A stretch of 64,000 nucleotides of DNA. Origin: Paenibacillus sp. FSL R7-0337. Lineage in GTDB: Bacteria > Bacillota > Bacilli > Paenibacillales > Paenibacillaceae. This document shows positions 37,140 through 49,350 of this stretch, piece after piece (the stretch's first letter is position 1; each line of letters begins with the position of its first letter). The DNA is taken from NCBI RefSeq assembly GCF_037969875.1, contig NZ_CP150218.1, positions 3,286,001 to 3,350,000 of the forward strand. The letters run 5' to 3'. The notes under the pieces were generated by a model. The model was not told where the DNA came from. It ran no database searches and worked only from the letters and a program-made list of their open reading frames with translations. The position numbers and the translations under genes were made by a program.

Positions 37140-37577
37140 TTATCCGCGAAGTTCGTAAACTTCAGGTTTTTGTGCTGCATGTGGATGTTCAGCGCCTGCA
37201 TATACTTTAAGTCTCAGTTTCATGTGATTACCTTGACGAGTCTTAGGAATCATGCCATGAACTGCGAATTCAATCATACGCTCAGGTTTGGTCTTGATCA
37301 GGTCTTCAGCAACAGTAACCTTCAAGCCGCCTGGGTGCATCGAGTGACGGTAGTATTTCTTGTTTTGCATTTTCTTACCTGTGAGGTGAATCTTCTCAGC
37401 GTTGATAACAATTACGAAATCACCAGTATCAACGTGTGGAGTGAATTGCGGTTTGTGTTTGCCGCGGATCAGAGCAGCGGCTTCGCTTGCCAAACGGCCA
37501 AGTGTTTTGCCTTCGGCATCAATGATGTGCCAATTGCGTTCAACTTCGTTCGGCTTCGCCATGTAGGTGGTACGCAT
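37140..37577 (-). CDS. rplM: Ribosomal protein L13
   Basis: 145 residues, 50S early-assembly protein; [20 protein letters not shown] and HSMHPGGLK motifs. The long start beginning MRTTYMAKP matches the Bacillus protein (MRTTPMA). AAGGAGGAAACATTC precedes the ATG. An L13-type autoregulatory leader could lie in the 150 bases upstream, but I cannot draw it with confidence. Confidence 0.98.
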   Translation of the reverse strand: MRTTYMAKPNEVERNWHIIDAEGKTLGRLASEAAALIRGKHKPQFTPHVDTGDFVIVINAEKIHLTGKKMQNKKYYRHSMHPGGLKVTVAEDLIKTKPERMIEFAVHGMIPKTRQGNHMKLRLKVYAGAEHPHAAQKPEVYELRG

Positions 37578-37726
37578 GAATGTTTCCTCCTTGTTCTCGT
37601 ACGAAAATCATCTGTTTCGTATATCTTGTTTCGCGATTGAATTACAATTTAGTGAGTTAAAAAACTTATTTATTGGCATTTCCTTGATCGGGGCTGTGGG
37701 ATAGCCATCAAGAAAACACAACTTTT

Positions 37727-37755
37727 ATATTACAGTATAAACATGACAAGCGCAA
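37727..37755 (-). promoter_or_regulatory. Candidate promoter of rplM-rpsI
   Basis: On the minus strand -35 TTGCGC (37755-37750), 17-base spacer, -10 TAATAT (37732-37727). Placed in the 238-base gap between truA and rplM, leaving a 150-base leader. Confidence 0.5.
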
Positions 37756-37815
37756 GCGATTTTTAAACATTCAGTACTAATTTTCATAAAAAAATATAGT
37801 ACCGGCCGTTCAGTC

Positions 37816-38589
37816 CTACATCTCGTCATATTCCACACTCCAGAGTGCCAGCCCCTTAGACACAGCCGTAGGTCCGGCCGCTGCACGATCACAAGCCGCG
37901 AGAATTGCAGGCATTCTATCTGCGCTGATTTTACCTTGCCCCACCTGCATCAGCGTCCCCATAATAATGCGTACCATATGCTGCAGAAAGCCACTGCCTG
38001 TAATATAGGTATGGATTACTCCCTGGTCAGGAGAGCCCGGGCGGCACATGCTGCGGTCTACCTCAAGATAAGCCTCGTAAATAGTCCGCACATGAGAAGT
38101 CTTGGTGGACTTCCTGGAGGCAAACGAGGTGTAATCATGGGTACCCAGCAGCGAGCTTAGCCCCATCTCCATCGCAGGAACGTTCAGCTTCATCGGATGA
38201 TGATGCTGCCAGCGCCGCTGGAACGGGTCCGGGAATCGGTTGCCGTTAATCGTGTACCGGTAGGTTTTACGCTTCGCCCCTCTACGGGAGTGGAACGAGA
38301 GCGGAACTTCAGAGGCCTCTGTAACCACGATGTCCTGCGGCAGCCTGGCATTCAGAGCCAGACACCAGCGCTCCAGTGGAATCTGGGAGGAGGTTATGAA
38401 GTTAAAAGGTTGGCCATAAGCGTGCACCCCCGCATCAGTCCGTCCTGAGCCCGTGATTTTGAGCGTCTCACCGGTCAAATGCTGAATAGCATGCTCCAGC
38501 TTGTCCTGAATCGTATTGCCCTGAGGCTGGGTCTGAAAGCCATCATAATGGGTACCGTCATAATTGACTTTCATCAATAGATTGCGCAT
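37816..38589 (-). CDS. truA: tRNA pseudouridine synthase A
   Basis: 257 residues; modifies U38-40 in the tRNA anticodon arm. Catalytic Asp in GSGRTDAGVHAYGQ, with FHSRRGAKRKTYRYTI and GSGFLQHMVRIIMGTL motifs. I chose the ATG with CAGGAG nine bases upstream; an ATG seven codons earlier has no good site. It follows the rplQ terminator, so it may have its own promoter. Confidence 0.95.
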   Translation of the reverse strand: MRNLLMKVNYDGTHYDGFQTQPQGNTIQDKLEHAIQHLTGETLKITGSGRTDAGVHAYGQPFNFITSSQIPLERWCLALNARLPQDIVVTEASEVPLSFHSRRGAKRKTYRYTINGNRFPDPFQRRWQHHHPMKLNVPAMEMGLSSLLGTHDYTSFASRKSTKTSHVRTIYEAYLEVDRSMCRPGSPDQGVIHTYITGSGFLQHMVRIIMGTLMQVGQGKISADRMPAILAACDRAAAGPTAVSKGLALWSVEYDEM

Positions 38590-38627
38590 TTCATTCTCCT
38601 GTTGGTCCATATACTTAATTTATTCTC

Positions 38628-38653
38628 AAAAAAAAGAGCCCCGGCGGGAGCTC
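38628..38653 (-). terminator. Terminator at the end of the alpha cluster
   Basis: On the minus strand GAGC-TCCCGCCGGG-GCTC is followed by eight T. It lies between rplQ and truA and is the first clear terminator after rpsJ, 15 kb upstream, so it plausibly ends the long ribosomal transcript. Confidence 0.85.
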
Positions 38654-38694
38654 CTTCTACTCTATACAAGGTGATTCCCGCGGTTATTTGCACG

Positions 38695-38713
38695 GCAGGG
38701 TAATATGCCCTGC
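38695..38713. other. Hairpin between rplQ and truA
   Basis: GCAGGG-TAATATG-CCCTGC forms a 6-bp core stem, extended by TTATT(G) arms. It lies just past rplQ and ahead of the T-run terminator; it may aid mRNA 3' stability. Confidence 0.5.
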
Positions 38714-38768
38714 AGTACAATAACGTTAAATACGTAAAGCGTACATCCGGAAATCATGGCTTGTGAAA

Positions 38769-39134
38769 CTACGCGCGGTCTACCAGTTCAAGATAAACCA
38801 TAGGCGCAGCATCGCCACGGCGAGGTCCCAGCTTCAGGATACGAGTGTATCCGCCTGGACGCTCTGTGTAACGAGGAGCAATATCAGAGAATAATTTTTG
38901 GATTGCATCTTGTTCACCATCTACAGTCTCACGACGAACAAATGCAGCTACTTGACGGCGAGCATGAAGATCGCCCTTTTTCGCTTTAGTGATCAGTTTC
39001 TCAGCGATGGAACGAACTTCCTTCGCTTTGGCTTCTGTTGTCTGAATACGTTCGTATAGGAACAGATCCGTTACCATATCGCGGAACAAAGCTTTACGCG
39101 CGCTGGAATCACGGCCCAATTTTTGGTATGCCAT
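38769..39134 (-). CDS. rplQ: Ribosomal protein L17
   Basis: 121 residues ([20 protein letters not shown]), ending [24 protein letters not shown] precedes the ATG. Last gene of the alpha cluster, 42 bases after rpoA. Confidence 0.98.
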   Translation of the reverse strand: MAYQKLGRDSSARKALFRDMVTDLFLYERIQTTEAKAKEVRSIAEKLITKAKKGDLHARRQVAAFVRRETVDGEQDAIQKLFSDIAPRYTERPGGYTRILKLGPRRGDAAPMVYLELVDRA

Positions 39135-39176
39135 TTGTTTTCCCTCCTTCACTCAAGTCTCAAGAACTCCAGGGTC

Positions 39177-40121
39177 CTATTCTTCTGTACGAAGTCCTAA
39201 ACCAAGTTCCTCAAGCTTCTCTTGAACCTCTTCCAAAGATTTGCGGCCCAAGTTACGAACCTTCATCATATCTTCTTCAGTTTTCGTAGTCAGCTCTTGC
39301 ACGGTATTAATACCGGCACGTTTGAGGCAGTTATAGGAACGGACAGAAAGATCAAGCTCCTCGATAGTCATCTCAAGTACTTTTTCTTTTTTGTCTTCTT
39401 CTTTTTCAACCATAATTTCGGCGTCTTTCGCTTCATCCGTAAGTCCTACGAACAGAACGAGGTGCTCGTTCAAAATTTTGGCTCCAAGGCTAACGGCTTC
39501 TTCCGGTCGGATACTGCCATCTGTCCAAATTTCCAGCGTCAACTTGTCGTAGTTAGTCACTTGACCAACACGGGTATTATCAATACCGTAATTCACACGT
39601 GAAATAGGAGTGTAGATAGAGTCAACTGGAATTACACCAATTGGCTGATCGTCGCGTTTGTTCCGGTCCGCTTGGACGTAGCCGCGACCACGGCCTGCAA
39701 AAATGCGCATGTGCAGTCTCGCGCCAGGTCCCAGCGTTGCAATATGAAGATCCGGGTTCAGGATCTCAACATCGCTGTCCGCACGGATATCACCTGCGGT
39801 AACGATGCCTTCTCCTTCAGCATCAATCTCGAACACTTTCTCTTCATCCGAATGAATTTTCAGAGACAGAGCTTTAAGGTTCAGGATGATTTCCGTCACA
39901 TCTTCCATTACGCCGGGAACGGTCGAGAACTCATGCAGAACGCCGTCAATTTGGACCGAAGTCACTGCGGCTCCCGGAAGGGAGGAAAGCAGAATCCGGC
40001 GAAGCGAGTTCCCCAGAGTCGTGCCATATCCACGTTCCAGCGGTTCAACTACGAATTTCCCATAGGTCCCATCATCATTGGCTTCTACGGTCTCAATCTT
40101 CGGCTTTTCGATTTCTATCAC
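39177..40121 (-). CDS. rpoA: RNA polymerase alpha subunit
   Basis: 314 residues. N-terminal dimerisation and beta/beta' assembly domain ([20 protein letters not shown]), acidic linker near residues 228-240 ([12 protein letters not shown]), then the C-terminal domain that contacts UP elements and activators ([33 protein letters not shown]). Its place between rpsK and rplQ is universal. Confidence 0.99.
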   Translation of the reverse strand: MIEIEKPKIETVEANDDGTYGKFVVEPLERGYGTTLGNSLRRILLSSLPGAAVTSVQIDGVLHEFSTVPGVMEDVTEIILNLKALSLKIHSDEEKVFEIDAEGEGIVTAGDIRADSDVEILNPDLHIATLGPGARLHMRIFAGRGRGYVQADRNKRDDQPIGVIPVDSIYTPISRVNYGIDNTRVGQVTNYDKLTLEIWTDGSIRPEEAVSLGAKILNEHLVLFVGLTDEAKDAEIMVEKEEDKKEKVLEMTIEELDLSVRSYNCLKRAGINTVQELTTKTEEDMMKVRNLGRKSLEEVQEKLEELGLGLRTEE

Positions 40122-40252
40122 GAGTGTACCCCTCCTTCAAACGTCGCTCCTATATGAAACAGTCACCCCATCAGGTGTATCATGTAGTATGCCTAAACAC
40201 CTATTATTAGCAGATGCGTCAGAATTATACCACAATCACAATTCTGATTGTA

Positions 40253-40648
40253 CTAAACGCGGCGACGCTTCGGCGGACGGCATCCATTGTGAGGAACTGG
40301 AGTAACGTCTTTAATGAGGTTTACTTCAAGACCAGCGGCCTGAAGGGAACGGATGGCTGCTTCGCGGCCCGCGCCCGGTCCTTTAACCATAACTTCAACG
40401 GACTTCATGCCGTGTTCCATAGCTGCCTTAGCAGCTGTTTCGGCTGCCATTTGCGCTGCAAATGGAGTCGATTTACGGGAACCTTTGAATCCTTGACCAC
40501 CGGAGCTTGCCCAGGAAATTGCATTTCCGTGGGGATCCGTGATCGTAACGATAGTGTTATTGAACGTGGAACGGATATGTGCCACGCCAGACTCGATATT
40601 TTTCCGGTCGCGACGTTTCGTACGTACGACTTTTTTCGGTTTAGCCAT
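40253..40648 (-). CDS. rpsK: Ribosomal protein S11
   Basis: 131 residues; [20 protein letters not shown] and the C-terminal [18 protein letters not shown]. 30S platform protein. A 131-base gap to rpoA has no gene. Confidence 0.98.
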   Translation of the reverse strand: MAKPKKVVRTKRRDRKNIESGVAHIRSTFNNTIVTITDPHGNAISWASSGGQGFKGSRKSTPFAAQMAAETAAKAAMEHGMKSVEVMVKGPGAGREAAIRSLQAAGLEVNLIKDVTPVPHNGCRPPKRRRV

Positions 40649-40667
40649 TGTCTCTTATCACCTCTTC

Positions 40668-41036
40668 TTATTTCTTTTTGTTTGCTACAGTACGACGCGG
40701 GCCTTTACGGGTACGAGCATTGGTTTTGGTACGTTGACCGCGAACAGGCAATCCACGACGGTGACGAACACCGCGGTAACAGCCGATCTCAGTAAGACGC
40801 TTAATATTCAAGGAAATTTCACGACGAAGGTCACCTTCAACCTTAACCTCTTTGTCGATCGTTTCACGCAGTTTGCTGACTTCATCTTCCGTCAAATCAC
40901 GGACACGTGTGTTAACGTCAATGCCTGTTCCATTAAGAATTTTCTGGGAAGTCGTTTTACCGATTCCGAAAATATAAGTCAAGGCGATCTCAACGCGCTT
41001 ATCACGTGGCAAATCCACTCCAGCTATACGAGCCAT
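40668..41036 (-). CDS. rpsM: Ribosomal protein S13
   Basis: 122 residues; [20 protein letters not shown] at the start, and [16 protein letters not shown] in the basic tail that contacts P-site tRNA. 19 bases before rpsK. Confidence 0.98.
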   Translation of the reverse strand: MARIAGVDLPRDKRVEIALTYIFGIGKTTSQKILNGTGIDVNTRVRDLTEDEVSKLRETIDKEVKVEGDLRREISLNIKRLTEIGCYRGVRHRRGLPVRGQRTKTNARTRKGPRRTVANKKK

Positions 41037-41055
41037 TTTACGCTACACCCCCTTC

Positions 41056-41438
<383 letters not shown>

Positions 41439-41440
41439 AG

Positions 41441-41749
41441 TTAGTCTCCTTTCTCATTAGCACTTTGTCCAGGGGGCTCGCCATACTTCATCACTGCAAA
41501 CCGCAGCTTTCCGTTGGTGACCCGGCCGGTTTCTTCCAAACTGTCTACAATCTCACTGCTGATGAAGGGTATGAGCTCCAGGTGCTGAATATTCTTCTTC
41601 TTTGGGCTGTCAAACTTACGTTTGTCCCCATCAGCAATATATACAAATCTGCTATCCACAACTGCGATAACAACGGCAGCCTCTCCGGCATCCTTGCCTT
41701 TGAGAATCCTCACAATTTGACCAATCTGCGGGCTGCTCCCAGTATTCAC
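41441..41749 (-). CDS. KOW-domain RNA-binding protein (L14e-like)
   Basis: About 102 residues with a KOW motif at the start ([20 protein letters not shown]) and [18 protein letters not shown]. It matches the small KOW protein found between map and infA in Bacillales (YbzG in B. subtilis). Function unproven, probably rRNA binding. I chose the GTG 12 bases after the map stop; a longer frame would overlap map. Confidence 0.85.
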   Translation of the reverse strand: MNTGSSPQIGQIVRILKGKDAGEAAVVIAVVDSRFVYIADGDKRKFDSPKKKNIQHLELIPFISSEIVDSLEETGRVTNGKLRFAVMKYGEPPGQSANEKGD

Positions 41750-41760
41750 GTGAAGATCAC

Positions 41761-42513
41761 CTACGCATTCAGTTTTGTGAAAATCTCCATGCCGTCCGGT
41801 GTAACTGCTACTGTATGCTCGAAATGAGCACACAGTGAACCGTCTACCGTAACGACCGTCCAGTTATCATCCAGCGTTCTGACATAACGTTCTCCCGCGT
41901 TAACCATCGGCTCAATGGCGAGTACCATACCCGGCTTTAGACGTGGTCCACGGTCCGCTATGCCATAGTTCGGAATTTGCGGTTCTTCATGCAGTTCTGC
42001 CCCAATGCCATGACCAACATACTCGCGGACAACGGAGAACCCGGCGTCTTCAATGTATGCTTGAATTGCATGGGAGATTGTAAACAAGCGCACATCCGGT
42101 TTGACTAACGCCAGTCCAGCGTACAGGGAGCCTTCCGTGACATCCAGCAGATGCTGAGCCTCTTCGGAAATGCTGCCCACCCCGTAAGTCCAGGCGGAAT
42201 CACCGTGATAACCACGGTACTCTGCACCGATATCCAGCGTAACGATGTCGCCTTCTACCAGTTTGCGTTTCCCTGGAAATCCATGCACCAATTGTTCGTT
42301 GACTGAAGCGCAAATGCTGGCAGGAAAACCGTTGTAGCCTTTGAAAGACGGCACAGCACCCTGACTGCGAATGTACCCATCGGCGATTCTGTCGAGCTCA
42401 CCGGTAGTAATGCCTGGCTGGATAGCTTCAGCAATAAGACGGTGACTCTCGGCAACAATTCGACCAGCTTCCCTCATAAAGACAAGTTCCTGTTCGGATT
42501 TGCAAATGATCAT
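41761..42513 (-). CDS. map: Methionine aminopeptidase, type I
   Basis: 250 residues. Metal ligands can be followed: [18 protein letters not shown] (two Asp), [15 protein letters not shown] (His), LAIEPMV (Glu) and FEHTVAV (Glu). Removes initiator Met from new proteins. The ATG lies four bases after the adk stop. Confidence 0.97.
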   Translation of the reverse strand: MIICKSEQELVFMREAGRIVAESHRLIAEAIQPGITTGELDRIADGYIRSQGAVPSFKGYNGFPASICASVNEQLVHGFPGKRKLVEGDIVTLDIGAEYRGYHGDSAWTYGVGSISEEAQHLLDVTEGSLYAGLALVKPDVRLFTISHAIQAYIEDAGFSVVREYVGHGIGAELHEEPQIPNYGIADRGPRLKPGMVLAIEPMVNAGERYVRTLDDNWTVVTVDGSLCAHFEHTVAVTPDGMEIFTKLNA

Positions 42514-42517
42514 TACA

Positions 42518-43234
<717 letters not shown>

Positions 43235-43260
43235 TTAGGTACTTCTCCGGAACCTATCGC

Positions 43261-44559
43261 CTATTTATTGATGAAGCCTTTGTAATGGCGTTTGATCAAT
43301 TGGCTCTCGATCTGCTTCATGGTATCCAGTGCAACACCGATAACGATCAGCAGTGCCGTACCACCAATCTGTACTTGCTTCGGTAACCCGGACAACGATC
43401 CAAATAATACTGGCAGTACAGAGATTAATGACAGGAACAGCGCACCGGACATGGTCAGACGCGACATTACTCTAGTCAGATATTTCTCAGTAGCCTTACC
43501 TGGACGTATACCTGGAATGTATCCGCCATTCTTTTTCATATTGTCAGCCATTTGCTGCGGGTTCATCTGAACAAACGTATAGAAGAACGTGAATCCGATG
43601 ATCATGACTACATACAGCAGCATGCCGAGCGGCTTGGTATGATCCAGATTGGCCGAGACCCATTTAGCCCAAGTGTGGGTGGACCAGAAGCTCGATAAAA
43701 CGACCGGGAATTGAAGCAGCGAAACGGCGAAGATAACAGGAATTACACCAGCCGCATTAATTTTAAGCGGAATGTGCGTATTCTGTCCACCGTACATTTT
43801 GTTACCGACTACGCGCTTGGCATATTGTACAGGGATTTTACGGATACCTTGTTGAACAAAGATCACCCCGACAATAATCGCTACAACCACGATCATTACA
43901 ATAACGACTTTAAGAATATTCAGGAACATCTGACCCGGCTGGATGAAGCTTGATTGCGCCGTAGTGGTGATATATCCCGGAAAGGCGGCGACGATTCCCG
44001 CAAAAATCAGGATCGAAATCCCGTTTCCTATACCCTTTTCAGTGATCTGCTCACCTAACCACATCAAGAATGATGTACCTGCCGTCAATATGATCGCAAT
44101 AAGCAGGTAATCCGCAAAGGTTGCATTTGGAATCATCTCAGTGCCATAAATCCGGTTAAACCCGATAGATGTGGCAAACGCTTGAATCAAACCTAGCACA
44201 ACTGTGCCGTAACGCGTAATTTGCGCCAGCTGCTTTTTCCCGTGTTCCCCTTGCTTAGCCCATTCGGCAAACTTAGGAACAACATCCATCGAAAGCAATT
44301 GTACTATGATGGATGCTGTGATATACGGGTAAATGCTGATCGCAAAAATCGAGAAGTTTTTGAGCGCTCCGCCCGAGAAGGTGTTCAAAAGACCCATCAA
44401 AGCGTCTCCGCCCTGATTTGTTGATTCCAGTACTTCTTTGTTCACACCGGGAACCGGTACAAACGAACCGATGCGGTAAATGATCAGAACGAACAGGGTA
44501 AACAGGATCTTTTTGCGCAAATCTTCAACATGCCATATATTCTTAAGCGTCTTGAACAT
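43261..44559 (-). CDS. secY: Protein translocase subunit SecY
   Basis: 432 residues, ten transmembrane helices. N-terminal start LKNIWHVEDLRKKILFTLFV, plug region after TM1 (NTFSGGALKNFSIFAISIYP), and the GGYIPGIRPGKATEKYL cytoplasmic loop. Start overlaps rplO stop (TAATG), so coupled to it. Confidence 0.98.
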   Translation of the reverse strand: MFKTLKNIWHVEDLRKKILFTLFVLIIYRIGSFVPVPGVNKEVLESTNQGGDALMGLLNTFSGGALKNFSIFAISIYPYITASIIVQLLSMDVVPKFAEWAKQGEHGKKQLAQITRYGTVVLGLIQAFATSIGFNRIYGTEMIPNATFADYLLIAIILTAGTSFLMWLGEQITEKGIGNGISILIFAGIVAAFPGYITTTAQSSFIQPGQMFLNILKVVIVMIVVVAIIVGVIFVQQGIRKIPVQYAKRVVGNKMYGGQNTHIPLKINAAGVIPVIFAVSLLQFPVVLSSFWSTHTWAKWVSANLDHTKPLGMLLYVVMIIGFTFFYTFVQMNPQQMADNMKKNGGYIPGIRPGKATEKYLTRVMSRLTMSGALFLSLISVLPVLFGSLSGLPKQVQIGGTALLIVIGVALDTMKQIESQLIKRHYKGFINK

Positions 44560-44999
44560 TAGATCACCTCGGTTTTACCGCCGGCAGCTTCGATTTTCTC
44601 TACCGCAGATTGAGAGAACTTATTTGCTTTGACAGTCAATTTAACAGCCAGTTCACCGTTGCCGAGAATCTTGATGCCGCTCTTAGTGTTGCTGACAACA
44701 CCAGTTTCAAGCAAAAGCTCAGGAGTTACTTCTGTTCCTTCTGCAAAGCTATTCAGATCTTCCAGGTTCACAATCGCGTACTCTTTACGGGTAGGATTGA
44801 CGAAACCACGTTTAGGCAGACGACGATAGAGTGGGTTTTGTCCACCCTCGAAGCCTGGACGTACACCACCGCCGGAACGGGAGTTTTGACCTTTGTGACC
44901 ACGGCCCGAAGTTTTACCGTTACCGCTACTTGGTCCACGACCAACGCGGTTGCGTTCTTTCCGTGATCCAGGAGCTGGAGCAAGTTCATGTAACTTCAT
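44559..44999 (-). CDS. rplO: Ribosomal protein L15
   Basis: 146 residues; [20 protein letters not shown] and the glycine-rich [20 protein letters not shown] arm. AAGGAGG upstream; secY start overlaps the stop. Confidence 0.98.
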   Translation of the reverse strand: MKLHELAPAPGSRKERNRVGRGPSSGNGKTSGRGHKGQNSRSGGGVRPGFEGGQNPLYRRLPKRGFVNPTRKEYAIVNLEDLNSFAEGTEVTPELLLETGVVSNTKSGIKILGNGELAVKLTVKANKFSQSAVEKIEAAGGKTEVI

Positions 45000-45040
45000 C
45001 GTTTGCACCTCCTTATGTTTGTTAATTTATGCGAGGCTTT

Positions 45041-45226
45041 TTAGCCTTCAATTTCAGTAACGGACAGCAAGTGGCTCACTTTGTTGATCATTCCGCGAAT
45101 TGCAGGAGTGTCGTTGTGAACCACGGACGAGTTGGTTTTGCGCAGGCCGAGCGTCTTAACAGTAACACGTTGTGTTTCTGGACGTCCAATTACACTGCGT
45201 ACGAGGGTAATTTGCAATTTAGCCAT
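45041..45226 (-). CDS. rpmD: Ribosomal protein L30
   Basis: 61 residues: [43 protein letters not shown] with GGAGGG upstream, 13 bases after rpsE stop. Confidence 0.97.
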   Translation of the reverse strand: MAKLQITLVRSVIGRPETQRVTVKTLGLRKTNSSVVHNDTPAIRGMINKVSHLLSVTEIEG

Positions 45227-45239
45227 TGACGTTCCCTCC

Positions 45240-45737
45240 TTAACCGCGTAATTCTTCGACAGATTTGCCGCGAAGCTTCGCGACCTCTTCAATGCGCTTC
45301 AGACGGGAAAGACCCTCTAAAGTAGCATTGACCATATTCATGGAATTCGAAGAACCCAAAGATTTTGTCAAGATATCGCCAACGCCTGCCAATTCAAGCA
45401 CCGCACGAACCGGTCCACCAGCGATAACGCCGGTACCTTCGGATGCTGGTTTCAGCAGAACGCGTCCTGCGCCGAAATGTCCAGTAACCAGGTGAGGAAT
45501 CGAAGTTCCTACGATTGGAATGTGGATCAGGTTTTTCTTGGCGTCTTCAATGCCTTTACGGATGGCATCCGGAACTTCGCCGGCTTTACCGATACCAGCA
45601 CCAACGTAGCCGTTGCCGTCGCCCACAACAACAAGTGCACTAAAGCTGAAACGGCGTCCGCCTTTTACAACTTTTGCAACACGGTTGATGTGTACAACTC
45701 TTTCTGTCAGTTCTAAACTGTTCGGATCTACACGCAA
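45240..45737 (-). CDS. rpsE: Ribosomal protein S5
   Basis: 165 residues, dsRNA-binding-like N-domain ([20 protein letters not shown]) and [16 protein letters not shown] at the end. It appears to start with TTG ([15 protein letters not shown]), with AGGAGG ten bases upstream; no ATG lies near the expected start. Confidence 0.97.
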   Translation of the reverse strand: MRVDPNSLELTERVVHINRVAKVVKGGRRFSFSALVVVGDGNGYVGAGIGKAGEVPDAIRKGIEDAKKNLIHIPIVGTSIPHLVTGHFGAGRVLLKPASEGTGVIAGGPVRAVLELAGVGDILTKSLGSSNSMNMVNATLEGLSRLKRIEEVAKLRGKSVEELRG

Positions 45738-45763
45738 GTCGTTAACCTCCTTTTAGAAATATT

Positions 45764-46132
45764 CTAGAATTCAAGACCAGCTTCGCGAGCTGCGCTAGCC
45801 AGAGCCTGAATCCGTCCATGGTACAAGTATCCACCGCGGTCAAATACAACCACTGCATAACCCTTTTCTTTAGCGCGCTCAGCGATCAATTGACCCACTT
45901 TGCTTGCAGCTTCAACGCTGCCGCCATTTCCGATTGTAGCACTCAATTCCTTATCAAGTGTGGAGGCAGATACGATAGTAACGCCTGTCACATCATCGAT
46001 CAGTTGAGCGTAGATGTGTTTCGAAGAACGGAACACATTCAAACGTGGACGCTCAGTTGTACCCTGGATCTTCTTACGAACACGCAGGTGTCTTTTGAGA
46101 CGAGCCTTGTTTTTATCCTCTTTTGTAATCAT
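45764..46132 (-). CDS. rplR: Ribosomal protein L18
   Basis: 122 residues; binds 5S rRNA in the central protuberance. [20 protein letters not shown] and [20 protein letters not shown] motifs. Confidence 0.98.
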   Translation of the reverse strand: MITKEDKNKARLKRHLRVRKKIQGTTERPRLNVFRSSKHIYAQLIDDVTGVTIVSASTLDKELSATIGNGGSVEAASKVGQLIAERAKEKGYAVVVFDRGGYLYHGRIQALASAAREAGLEF

Positions 46133-46216
46133 GACTTCCCTTTCACTCCCTTCAGTTTGCCGTAAACAGCTTCACTTTAAGATGCACGGGGTATCTTACA
46201 ATTAAGGTAGAGCTGG

Positions 46217-46759
46217 TTATTTCTTCTTACCAGCTTTACCTTCCTTGCGGATGATACGCTCGCCTTCATATTTGATACCTTTACCTTTATATGGTTCAGG
46301 TTCACGTACGGAACGGATTTTGGCAGCATAAGCGCCAACGCGTTCTTTGTCAATCCCTCTAACGATGATCTTCGTGTTCGCAGGAACATCGAACTCAATA
46401 CCCGCTTCCGGTGTGATTTCAACCGGGTGGGAGTAACCAACGTTCAATACGATTTTATCTCCGGATTTGCTTGCACGATATCCGACCCCAACCAGTTCCA
46501 GAGATTTCGAGAAACCTTCAGTCACACCACTCACCATGTTGTTGACAACGGAGCGGGTTGTGCCGTGAAGTGAACGATGCAATTTGTTGTCCGACGGGCG
46601 AACAACAGTGATTTCGTTATTTTCAACTGTAATCTTCATGTCTTTATGAAGCTCACGAGTTAAAGTGCCTTTAGGACCTTTTACTGTAATAACGGTGTTG
46701 TCCAAAGTGACATCTACACCGCTAGGTACTGCGATTGGTTTGCGACCAATACGAGACAT
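46217..46759 (-). CDS. rplF: Ribosomal protein L6
   Basis: 180 residues; [15 protein letters not shown] start and [20 protein letters not shown] end. 50S stalk-base region. Confidence 0.98.
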   Translation of the reverse strand: MSRIGRKPIAVPSGVDVTLDNTVITVKGPKGTLTRELHKDMKITVENNEITVVRPSDNKLHRSLHGTTRSVVNNMVSGVTEGFSKSLELVGVGYRASKSGDKIVLNVGYSHPVEITPEAGIEFDVPANTKIIVRGIDKERVGAYAAKIRSVREPEPYKGKGIKYEGERIIRKEGKAGKKK

Positions 46760-46789
46760 GTGTTGCACCTCCTTATCTTGTGACGTTTA

Positions 46790-47182
46790 TTACCAAATGT
46801 AGCAGACAACTTCTCCGCCGGATTTAGATTGACGAGCTTCTTTGTCGGTCATAACTCCCTTAGATGTGGAGATAATCGCGATTCCAAGGCCACCGAGTAC
46901 ACGAGGCACTTCATTGCTCTTCGTGTATACGCGAAGACCTGGTTTACTGATTCTTTTCAGACCAGTGATAACGCGCTCCTGGCTTGGGCCGTACTTCAGG
47001 AAAATACGGATAATCCCTTGTTTGCTATCTTCAACGAATTCAGCATCACGGATGAAGCCCTCACGCTTCAAGATGTCCGCGATTTGTTTTTTCATAGTAG
47101 AAGCAGGCATTTCTACTGTCTCGTGACGCACAGTGTTGGCGTTACGAATACGAGTAAGCATATCTGCAATAGGATCAGACAT
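46790..47182 (-). CDS. rpsH: Ribosomal protein S8
   Basis: 130 residues; [20 protein letters not shown] start and [20 protein letters not shown] end. In other bacteria S8 regulates the spc operon. Confidence 0.98.
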   Translation of the reverse strand: MSDPIADMLTRIRNANTVRHETVEMPASTMKKQIADILKREGFIRDAEFVEDSKQGIIRIFLKYGPSQERVITGLKRISKPGLRVYTKSNEVPRVLGGLGIAIISTSKGVMTDKEARQSKSGGEVVCYIW

Positions 47183-47220
47183 AGTCATGTGTGTAAACCT
47201 CCTTCCCGTTTATAAACTTC

Positions 47221-47406
47221 TTACCAACTTGCTTTTTTCACGCCAGGAATCTGGCCTTTATAAGCTAATTCACGGAAACAAATTCTGCAAATTTTGAACT
47301 TTTGCAGTACCGAATGTGGACGACCGCAACGCTCGCAACGTGTATATGCACGTACTTTGAACTTAGGCTCGCGTTGTTGTTTAACTTTCATTGAAGTCTT
47401 TGCCAC
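47221..47406 (-). CDS. rpsN: Ribosomal protein S14, zinc type
   Basis: 61 residues with C-x2-C ... C-x2-C (CERC, CRIC), the zinc-containing form (RpsN1 / type Z). A zinc-free paralogue is often present elsewhere in Firmicutes. Confidence 0.98.
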   Translation of the reverse strand: MAKTSMKVKQQREPKFKVRAYTRCERCGRPHSVLQKFKICRICFRELAYKGQIPGVKKASW

Positions 47407-47450
47407 TTAGACTGACACCTCCTAAACATTTTCGGAGAAATGGATGATTC

Positions 47451-47993
47451 TTATTTTGTGAAAGGCATTCCCAGCTGATTCAGCAGCTCACGGGATTCCT
47501 CGTCCGTCTTAGCAGTCGTTACAATAACGATGTCCATACCGCGAACCTTATCCACTTTGTCATACTCGATTTCCGGGAAGATCAATTGTTCTTTAAGACC
47601 CAGTGTGTAGTTACCGCGGCCATCAAAGGCTTTGCTGGAAATACCACGGAAGTCACGAACGCGGGGAAGCGTTACGTTGATCAATTTATCCAGGAAGTAA
47701 TACATACGCTCGCCGCGCAGTGTTACTTTAACCCCGATCGGCATATTCTCGCGCAGTTTGAAACCGGCGATGGATTTCTTTGCTTTAGTGATAACTGGCT
47801 TTTGACCAGTGATCAACTGCATGTCATTAACTGCAGCGTCAAGTACTTTGGAGTTTTGAACAGCGTCACCCACACCCATGTTGATGACGATCTTCTCGAT
47901 CTTAGGCACTTGCATAACTGTTGTGTAGTTAAATTTCTGCATCAAAGATGGTGTGATTTCATTCAGATAACGTTCTTTCATTCTTGCTGCCAT
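47451..47993 (-). CDS. rplE: Ribosomal protein L5
   Basis: 180 residues; binds 5S r[23 protein letters not shown] and [18 protein letters not shown] motifs. GGAGGTAAATCTTC supports the first ATG. Confidence 0.98.
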   Translation of the reverse strand: MAARMKERYLNEITPSLMQKFNYTTVMQVPKIEKIVINMGVGDAVQNSKVLDAAVNDMQLITGQKPVITKAKKSIAGFKLRENMPIGVKVTLRGERMYYFLDKLINVTLPRVRDFRGISSKAFDGRGNYTLGLKEQLIFPEIEYDKVDKVRGMDIVIVTTAKTDEESRELLNQLGMPFTK

Positions 47994-48023
47994 GAAGATT
48001 TACCTCCTTTCATTAGGACTGTA

Positions 48024-48377
48024 TTAGTCGATAATCTCTCCGGATCTTTTTGCTACCCGAACCTTCTTACCGTTATCTAGTACTTTATAGCCGATGCGCG
48101 TAACTTTCCCGCTCTTCGGATCAATGTGCATTACGTTGGACACATGGATCGAAGCTTCCTGCTCGATGATTCCGCCTTGCGGATTCAACTGGTTAGGCTT
48201 TTGGTGTTTTTTCACCATGTTCACGCCTTCTACCAGGACGCGGTTTTCACGAGGATAAGCAGCGATGACACGGCCTTTTTTACCTTTGTCTTTCCCGCTG
48301 ATCACAAGCACCACATCATCTTTTTTCACGTGCAGTTTATTGTTATGGGATTCCAGAACTTTTTTAACTCTAGGCAT
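48024..48377 (-). CDS. rplX: Ribosomal protein L24
   Basis: 117 residues with KOW motif [20 protein letters not shown] near residue 17; assembly initiator of the 50S subunit. A little longer than average with a basic end ([14 protein letters not shown]). Confidence 0.98.
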   Translation of the reverse strand: MPRVKKVLESHNNKLHVKKDDVVLVISGKDKGKKGRVIAAYPRENRVLVEGVNMVKKHQKPNQLNPQGGIIEQEASIHVSNVMHIDPKSGKVTRIGYKVLDNGKKVRVAKRSGEIID

Positions 48378-48433
48378 TGATTACACCTCCTATAACTGAC
48401 CTTATCAAGTACAACCGAGCATCACTCGGTTTT

Positions 48434-48802
48434 TTAGATTACTTCCGGTGCCAAGGAAACGATCTTCATGTAGTCCTTGTCGCGAAGTTCGCGAGCAACT
48501 GGTCCGAAGATACGTGTTCCGCGCGGGCTTCTGTCGTCTTTGACAACAACAGCTGCATTTTCGTCAAATGCGATGTAAGATCCATCTTTACGGCGTACCG
48601 AACGTTTTGTACGAACAACCACCGCTCTAACAACATCACCCTTTTTGACAACGCCGCCTGGTGTTGCTTGTTTAACGGAACAAACGATCAGATCGCCGAT
48701 TGCTGCTGTACGGCGTCCAGTACCACCCAGTACGCGGATACACATCAGTTCCTTCGCACCAGAGTTGTCAGCCACATGCAAACGTGTAAATGGTTGAATC
48801 AT
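48434..48802 (-). CDS. rplN: Ribosomal protein L14
   Basis: 122 residues; [20 protein letters not shown] start, [20 protein letters not shown] end. Usual position between rpsQ and rplX. Confidence 0.98.
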   Translation of the reverse strand: MIQPFTRLHVADNSGAKELMCIRVLGGTGRRTAAIGDLIVCSVKQATPGGVVKKGDVVRAVVVRTKRSVRRKDGSYIAFDENAAVVVKDDRSPRGTRIFGPVARELRDKDYMKIVSLAPEVI

Positions 48803-48842
48803 TATTATTTTCCTCCTTCCGGAAAGGGATGTGTTTCATGTC

Positions 48843-49109
48843 TTAGATGATTACCGCTTTTTCTACCACTTCAACCAGTCTCCACCGTTTGTCCTTCGAC
48901 AATGGACGAGTTTCCATGACTTTCACGACATCACCAATTTTAGCTACATTCTCTTCATCATGTGCCTTGAATTTCTTCGTGGACTTGATGCGTTTGTGAT
49001 ACAGATTGTGCTTTTTATAGGTTTCAACAGCAATTACGATGGTTTTATCCATTTTGTCGCTGACTACTTTACCGATCAGCACTTTACGTGCATTACGCTC
49101 TTCGCTCAT
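48843..49109 (-). CDS. rpsQ: Ribosomal protein S17
   Basis: 88 residues, OB fold; [18 protein letters not shown] and [20 protein letters not shown] motifs. Confidence 0.98.
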   Translation of the reverse strand: MSEERNARKVLIGKVVSDKMDKTIVIAVETYKKHNLYHKRIKSTKKFKAHDEENVAKIGDVVKVMETRPLSKDKRWRLVEVVEKAVII

Positions 49110-49152
49110 AATTAGCCTCCTTCCTGATTACGGATTATGCATCCGCCGTCAC

Positions 49153-49350
49153 TTAACTAATCCCAAGTACTCTTTGATGGATAACGGTTTTAGCACGAGC
49201 TATTTCCTTACGCACATCACGAATCCGAGTCGGGTTGTCCAGTTGGCCTGTTGCCAATTGGAAACGGAGATTGAAAAGTTCTTCCTTGAATCCGGCGATT
49301 TTCTGTTCAATCTCAGCAGTGGTTAAGTTGCGAAGTTCATTAGCTTTCAT
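49153..49350 (-). CDS. rpmC: Ribosomal protein L29
   Basis: 65 residues: [40 protein letters not shown]. It overlaps rplP by 11 bases. 50S exit-tunnel rim protein, docking site region for trigger factor. Confidence 0.97.
   Translation of the reverse strand: MKANELRNLTTAEIEQKIAGFKEELFNLRFQLATGQLDNPTRIRDVRKEIARAKTVIHQRVLGIS

Noticed and set aside
37578..37726. L13 autoregulatory leader
   Set aside because: The position is right, but I could not draw a convincing conserved structure from this single sequence.
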